Shown piece after piece: positions 6,151-8,354 of a DNA stretch of 8,354 nt (its first letter is position 1; every line of letters starts with the position of its first letter). Made by a program: the position numbers and the translations under genes. Origin of the DNA: Bacteroidales bacterium (GTDB taxonomy: Bacteria > Bacteroidota > Bacteroidia > Bacteroidales > UBA3824); NCBI GenBank assembly GCA_017530465.1, contig JAFXMJ010000077.1:1-8354 (forward strand), given 5' to 3'. A model generated the notes under the pieces. The model did not search any database. It saw only the letters and a program-made list of their open reading frames with translations, and was not told the origin of the DNA.

Positions 6151-6819
6151 TTGCATCAAGGGTCTGACAATCAGGCTGATGACATTAAAAATGTAAAAAT
6201 TGGTTCAAAAAAAGTTGAAAGTGACGAAAATGGCTTGATTATTGTTTTTGACAACAAACGAACACTATTATCATTGTTAATGAGTATGGAAAGCGCAGTC
6301 ACATCAAAGCGTCGCGCAGTCGACAACATAGCCATCAGCTACACGGGCATCTTCGACACGGAGATACTATCTGTGTTGGCCAAGGAGATTGAGGGAACGC
6401 TTTCCCCCGACGACAAGGTCAATAAGAAGGTATTCAAGATATTCATCGAGCTTGCCCAAAACATCGCCTTCTACAGCCTCGAGCGCGAGGCCAACGCGGA
6501 AGGCAGCGACACGGGTGTAGGCACAATGGTGATCAAAAACTTCGACGACCATTATGTGTTCTCCACTGGCAACAAGACCACGATGGAAAACATAATACCC
6601 GTGATGGAAAAGTGCGACAACATCAACTCCATGAGCCGCGAGAAGCTCCGCGAATACCGCCGCTTGCAACGCAACATGCCGGCGGGCGAGAAGGGAGGCG
6701 GCAATATCGGTCTGATTCAGGTGGCTCTCACCGCTTCAAACCCATTGGAGTACTCGCTGATAAAATGCCCAGACGGCACCTACTTCTATATAATAAGTGT
6801 CAGGATTGACAAGGAGTAA
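6151..6819 (+). CDS. siaB: SiaB-family protein kinase, first copy
   Basis: SiaB proteins (DUF6272 family) are GHKL-like kinases that phosphorylate SiaC in a partner switch. Numbering from the TTG at 6151 (222 aa), the core contains FKIFIELAQNIAFYS (95-109), an N-box-like helix with E100 and N104. It is followed by TGVGTMV (121-127), STGN (138-141), LREYRR (167-171 onward) and a glycine-rich GGGNIGLIQVALTA (182-195). The same motifs recur in the second copy at 7335-7901. The start is uncertain. The frame is open only from 6148, the first in-frame ATG is at 6280-6282 (179 aa), and the stretch between is AT-rich and codon-atypical for this region. The second copy has 22 residues before the shared NI(A/L)(I/V)SY strand. 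A 6280 start leaves 15 and the TTG start leaves 58. siaC follows after 54 bp with no terminator, so the two form an operon. Confidence 0.85.
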   Translation: MHQGSDNQADDIKNVKIGSKKVESDENGLIIVFDNKRTLLSLLMSMESAVTSKRRAVDNIAISYTGIFDTEILSVLAKEIEGTLSPDDKVNKKVFKIFIELAQNIAFYSLEREANAEGSDTGVGTMVIKNFDDHYVFSTGNKTTMENIIPVMEKCDNINSMSREKLREYRRLQRNMPAGEKGGGNIGLIQVALTASNPLEYSLIKCPDGTYFYIISVRIDKE

Positions 6820-6873
6820 GCCACCAAGGACATCGCACCAAATTAAACGTATTAAAAACATTATAGTCTAAAT

Positions 6874-7260
6874 ATGATGGAAGATATTCACATAGAAGGA
6901 GTGCACGAGGCATATTTCACGCCGACGGTCAATTTCGAGGCGTCCACCGGACGATGCGAGATTTCGGGCGAGTCGTATTTGGAGGAGACATCCAAATTCT
7001 ACGCGAGGCTCATCGACTGGCTGAAAAGGTACATCGCCAATGTGAAAGGCCCGTTGTCATTCGACTTTAAGTTGAGTTACTTCAATACGAGCAGCTCCAA
7101 ATGCCTCGTTGACATACTCGACGTGCTGAAAAACTACCAGAACGCTGGCGGCGAAATCACTGTCAACTGGTATTACGACGACTCCGAAGAGGAACTCGAA
7201 GAGGTGGAGGACTTCATCTTGGAGACTGGCTTGGACATCAACAAGATACCCATGGAGTAA
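6874..7260 (+). CDS. siaC: SiaC-family regulatory phosphoprotein, first copy
   Basis: This is the 128-aa substrate and effector protein of the SiaB/SiaC switch (SiaC domain, formerly DUF1987). It starts with a beta region (IEGVHEAYFTPTVNFEASTG), then SGESYLEET and a helix FYARLIDWL (42-50). The hallmark FKLSYFNTSSSK (65-76) follows; the Thr/Ser of the NTSS motif is the site phosphorylated by SiaB in P. aeruginosa, here T72 by alignment of the motif. ITVNWYYDDSEEELEE (95-110) closes the domain with a very acidic stretch, as expected. The ATG at 6874 is directly followed by a second ATG at 6877; either could be used. It lies between siaB copy 1 (54 bp upstream) and the promoter of siaB copy 2. 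By eye it is slightly over half identical to the second SiaC at 7981. Confidence 0.92.
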   Translation: MMEDIHIEGVHEAYFTPTVNFEASTGRCEISGESYLEETSKFYARLIDWLKRYIANVKGPLSFDFKLSYFNTSSSKCLVDILDVLKNYQNAGGEITVNWYYDDSEEELEEVEDFILETGLDINKIPME

Positions 7261-7275
7261 AAAAAACGTGTTTTT

Positions 7276-7307
7276 TTTGCACATGAAAAAAAATTACAGT
7301 AAATTTG
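7276..7307 (+). promoter_or_regulatory. Promoter of the second siaB-siaC pair
   Basis: TTTG (7276-7279), exactly 20 bp, then TAAATTTG (7300-7307), a full consensus match. The predicted start is near 7313, about 20 nt before the siaB ATG. The T-tract just after the first siaC supplies the -33 element. Its presence means the second pair can be expressed separately from the first. Confidence 0.72.
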
Positions 7308-7334
7308 CAAAAATTATAAAACAAACATATTGGT

Positions 7335-7901
7335 ATGGAAAAAATAGACGACAAATACGATTTTAGTCTTTATGAATACCACAATCTGTTGCAGCAGAAC
7401 ATCCTGGTATCTTACAAAGGCCCAATCGACGAGAGGATAATGAACGTCATTGGCGACAATATCGAGCTTGTCACCAACGACGGCAACGACAAGGCCAAGA
7501 GCAAGATTTTCAAGATTTTTATGGAGCTTGCGCAGAATGTTTGGCTATACAGTGCCGAGAGCTGCAATACGGCTTCGGGACGCAAAATAGGAATGGGCAC
7601 GCTCGTGATAGGCGAATTTGGCGACTCCTACACCTTCGTTACCGGCAATGTCGTTCGCAACAGCGACATCGAGCCAGTGATAGAGAAATGCGAGATCATC
7701 AACTCTCTCGACCGCGATTCGCTCCGCGAGTACAGAAGGGAGCAGCGCAGGCTCGGCGGCGACAAGAAAAACTCGGGCAACATCGGCCTCATACAAGTGG
7801 CACTCACTGCCGAAAGCCCGCTCGACATAGAGCTAACACCGGTAAGCGACGACGAATCTTTCTTCTCGGTGGCAGTCAAAATCAAAAAATCCGCAGAGTA
7901 A
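7335..7901 (+). CDS. siaB: SiaB-family protein kinase, second copy
   Basis: This 188-aa homologue of the upstream SiaB has a typical length and a clear ATG start about 20 nt after a strong promoter. Motifs in order: NILVSYKG (22-29), KIFKIFMELAQNVWLYS (57-73, with E64 and N68), IGMGTLV (85-91), VTGN (102-105), LREYRREQRR (130-139) and SGNIGLIQVALTAESP (147-162). The kinase-like features shared with copy 1 are all kept, so both appear functional. Differences lie mainly in the N-terminus, in the 105-125 segment, and in the loop before GNIGL (GGDKKNS here against MPAGEKGG in copy 1). Such loops could give specificity for one SiaC over the other; that is inference. The gene precedes the second siaC by 79 bp with no terminator or clear promoter between. 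Confidence 0.9.
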   Translation: MEKIDDKYDFSLYEYHNLLQQNILVSYKGPIDERIMNVIGDNIELVTNDGNDKAKSKIFKIFMELAQNVWLYSAESCNTASGRKIGMGTLVIGEFGDSYTFVTGNVVRNSDIEPVIEKCEIINSLDRDSLREYRREQRRLGGDKKNSGNIGLIQVALTAESPLDIELTPVSDDESFFSVAVKIKKSAE

Positions 7902-7980
7902 TTTGTAATTACGGCACGGTTTTGGAAAAGACAATTAAAACGAACATTTGGTCAACACTTAAATATAAACAAAGTCGAAT

Positions 7981-8354
7981 ATGGAATTGGAAGATATTGT
8001 GATAGAAGGTTCACACAAAAACTTTTTCACACCTTCGGTCAACTTCAACGCGAAGACCGGCATCTGTGAGCTCTCCGGAGAATCGTTCCTCGAGGACACC
8101 CAGGAGTTTTACAAGCCGCTCATCGATTGGCTTGAAGAATACACCACGAAGATCAAGAAGCCGATTGCGTTCCTGATCAAGCTTACATACTTCAATACGA
8201 GCACCTCGCGATGCATCCTCGACCTGCTCAACGTTCTCAAGGATTATGAGGACGAGGGAGGCGACGTAACTGTCAATTGGCACTACGACGAAAACGACTC
8301 CGACATGGAGGAAGACATCGAGGACTACATGATTGATACCGGCCTCAAGATCAA
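7981..8354 (+). CDS. siaC: SiaC-family regulatory phosphoprotein, second copy (cut by right edge)
   Basis: The ATG at 7981 opens a frame that runs 124 codons plus two bases to the window edge without a stop. It starts MELEDIVIEGSHKNFFTPSV. It carries SGESFLEDT (32-40), the helix FYKPLIDWLEEY (43-54), the phosphoacceptor motif KLTYFNTSTSR (67-77, T73 by motif), VTVNWHYDENDSDMEE (96-111) and ends in DTGLKI. Compared with copy 1, only a handful of C-terminal residues should be missing. The phosphoacceptor region differs in detail (NTSTSR against NTSSSK). As in copy 1, the C-terminal third is strongly acidic. It forms a pair with the second siaB upstream. What lies beyond the edge, such as a third pair or an output protein, is unknown. 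Confidence 0.91.
   Translation, partial: MELEDIVIEGSHKNFFTPSVNFNAKTGICELSGESFLEDTQEFYKPLIDWLEEYTTKIKKPIAFLIKLTYFNTSTSRCILDLLNVLKDYEDEGGDVTVNWHYDENDSDMEEDIEDYMIDTGLKI

Noticed and set aside
7261..7278. A-tract/T-tract palindrome after the first siaC stop, as a terminator.
   Set aside because: The stem is almost all A-T with one or two G-C pairs and little loop. It is too weak to call, and its T-tract is better explained as part of the second siaB promoter.

Overview
The window looks like the chromosome of a Bacteroidota bacterium, most likely order Bacteroidales. Three things point there. The promoters fit the Bacteroides pattern (TTTG, about 20 bp, TAnnTTTG). Shine-Dalgarno sequences are weak or absent. 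The MiaA, FabI, LolE-like permease and SpoIIE-type phosphatase read as Bacteroidetes versions of their families. I cannot name the genus. Coding density is ordinary, and I see no rRNA or tRNA gene, insertion sequence or CRISPR array.

Layout. Positions 1-1178 hold two housekeeping genes on the minus strand: fabI (enoyl-ACP reductase), then the 5' part of miaA (tRNA dimethylallyltransferase, cut by the left edge). Positions 1179-1460 are a structured intergenic region. It holds a fabI -7 element, a rightward promoter-like sequence followed at once by an intrinsic terminator, and an unusual symmetric array of CGTCAATT octamers. A LolC/LolE-type ABC permease (1461-2702, plus strand) follows and overlaps, tail to tail, a membrane-anchored PAS/coiled-coil/SpoIIE phosphatase (2695-4227, minus strand). 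Upstream of the phosphatase on the same strand are a membrane-anchored SGNH hydrolase (4342-5112) and a secreted alpha/beta-hydrolase esterase (5185-5976). The gap between those two is almost entirely a tandem TTGTTGAT repeat.

The region of most interest is the right-hand third. Diverging from the esterase are two consecutive kinase/substrate gene pairs of the SiaB/SiaC partner-switching type: siaB-siaC (6151-7260) and siaB-siaC again (7335 to the right edge). Each pair has its own well-formed promoter with exactly 20 bp between elements. SiaB proteins are GHKL-like kinases that phosphorylate SiaC on a conserved NTS motif, and a PP2C/SpoIIE phosphatase (SiaA) reverses this. The phosphatase at 2695-4227 is the obvious local candidate for SiaA. 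In Pseudomonas aeruginosa the output is the diguanylate cyclase SiaD. No GGDEF protein is visible here, so the output of this duplicated switch is unknown. The two envelope-directed hydrolases between phosphatase and kinases could be linked to it, but that is inference from position only.
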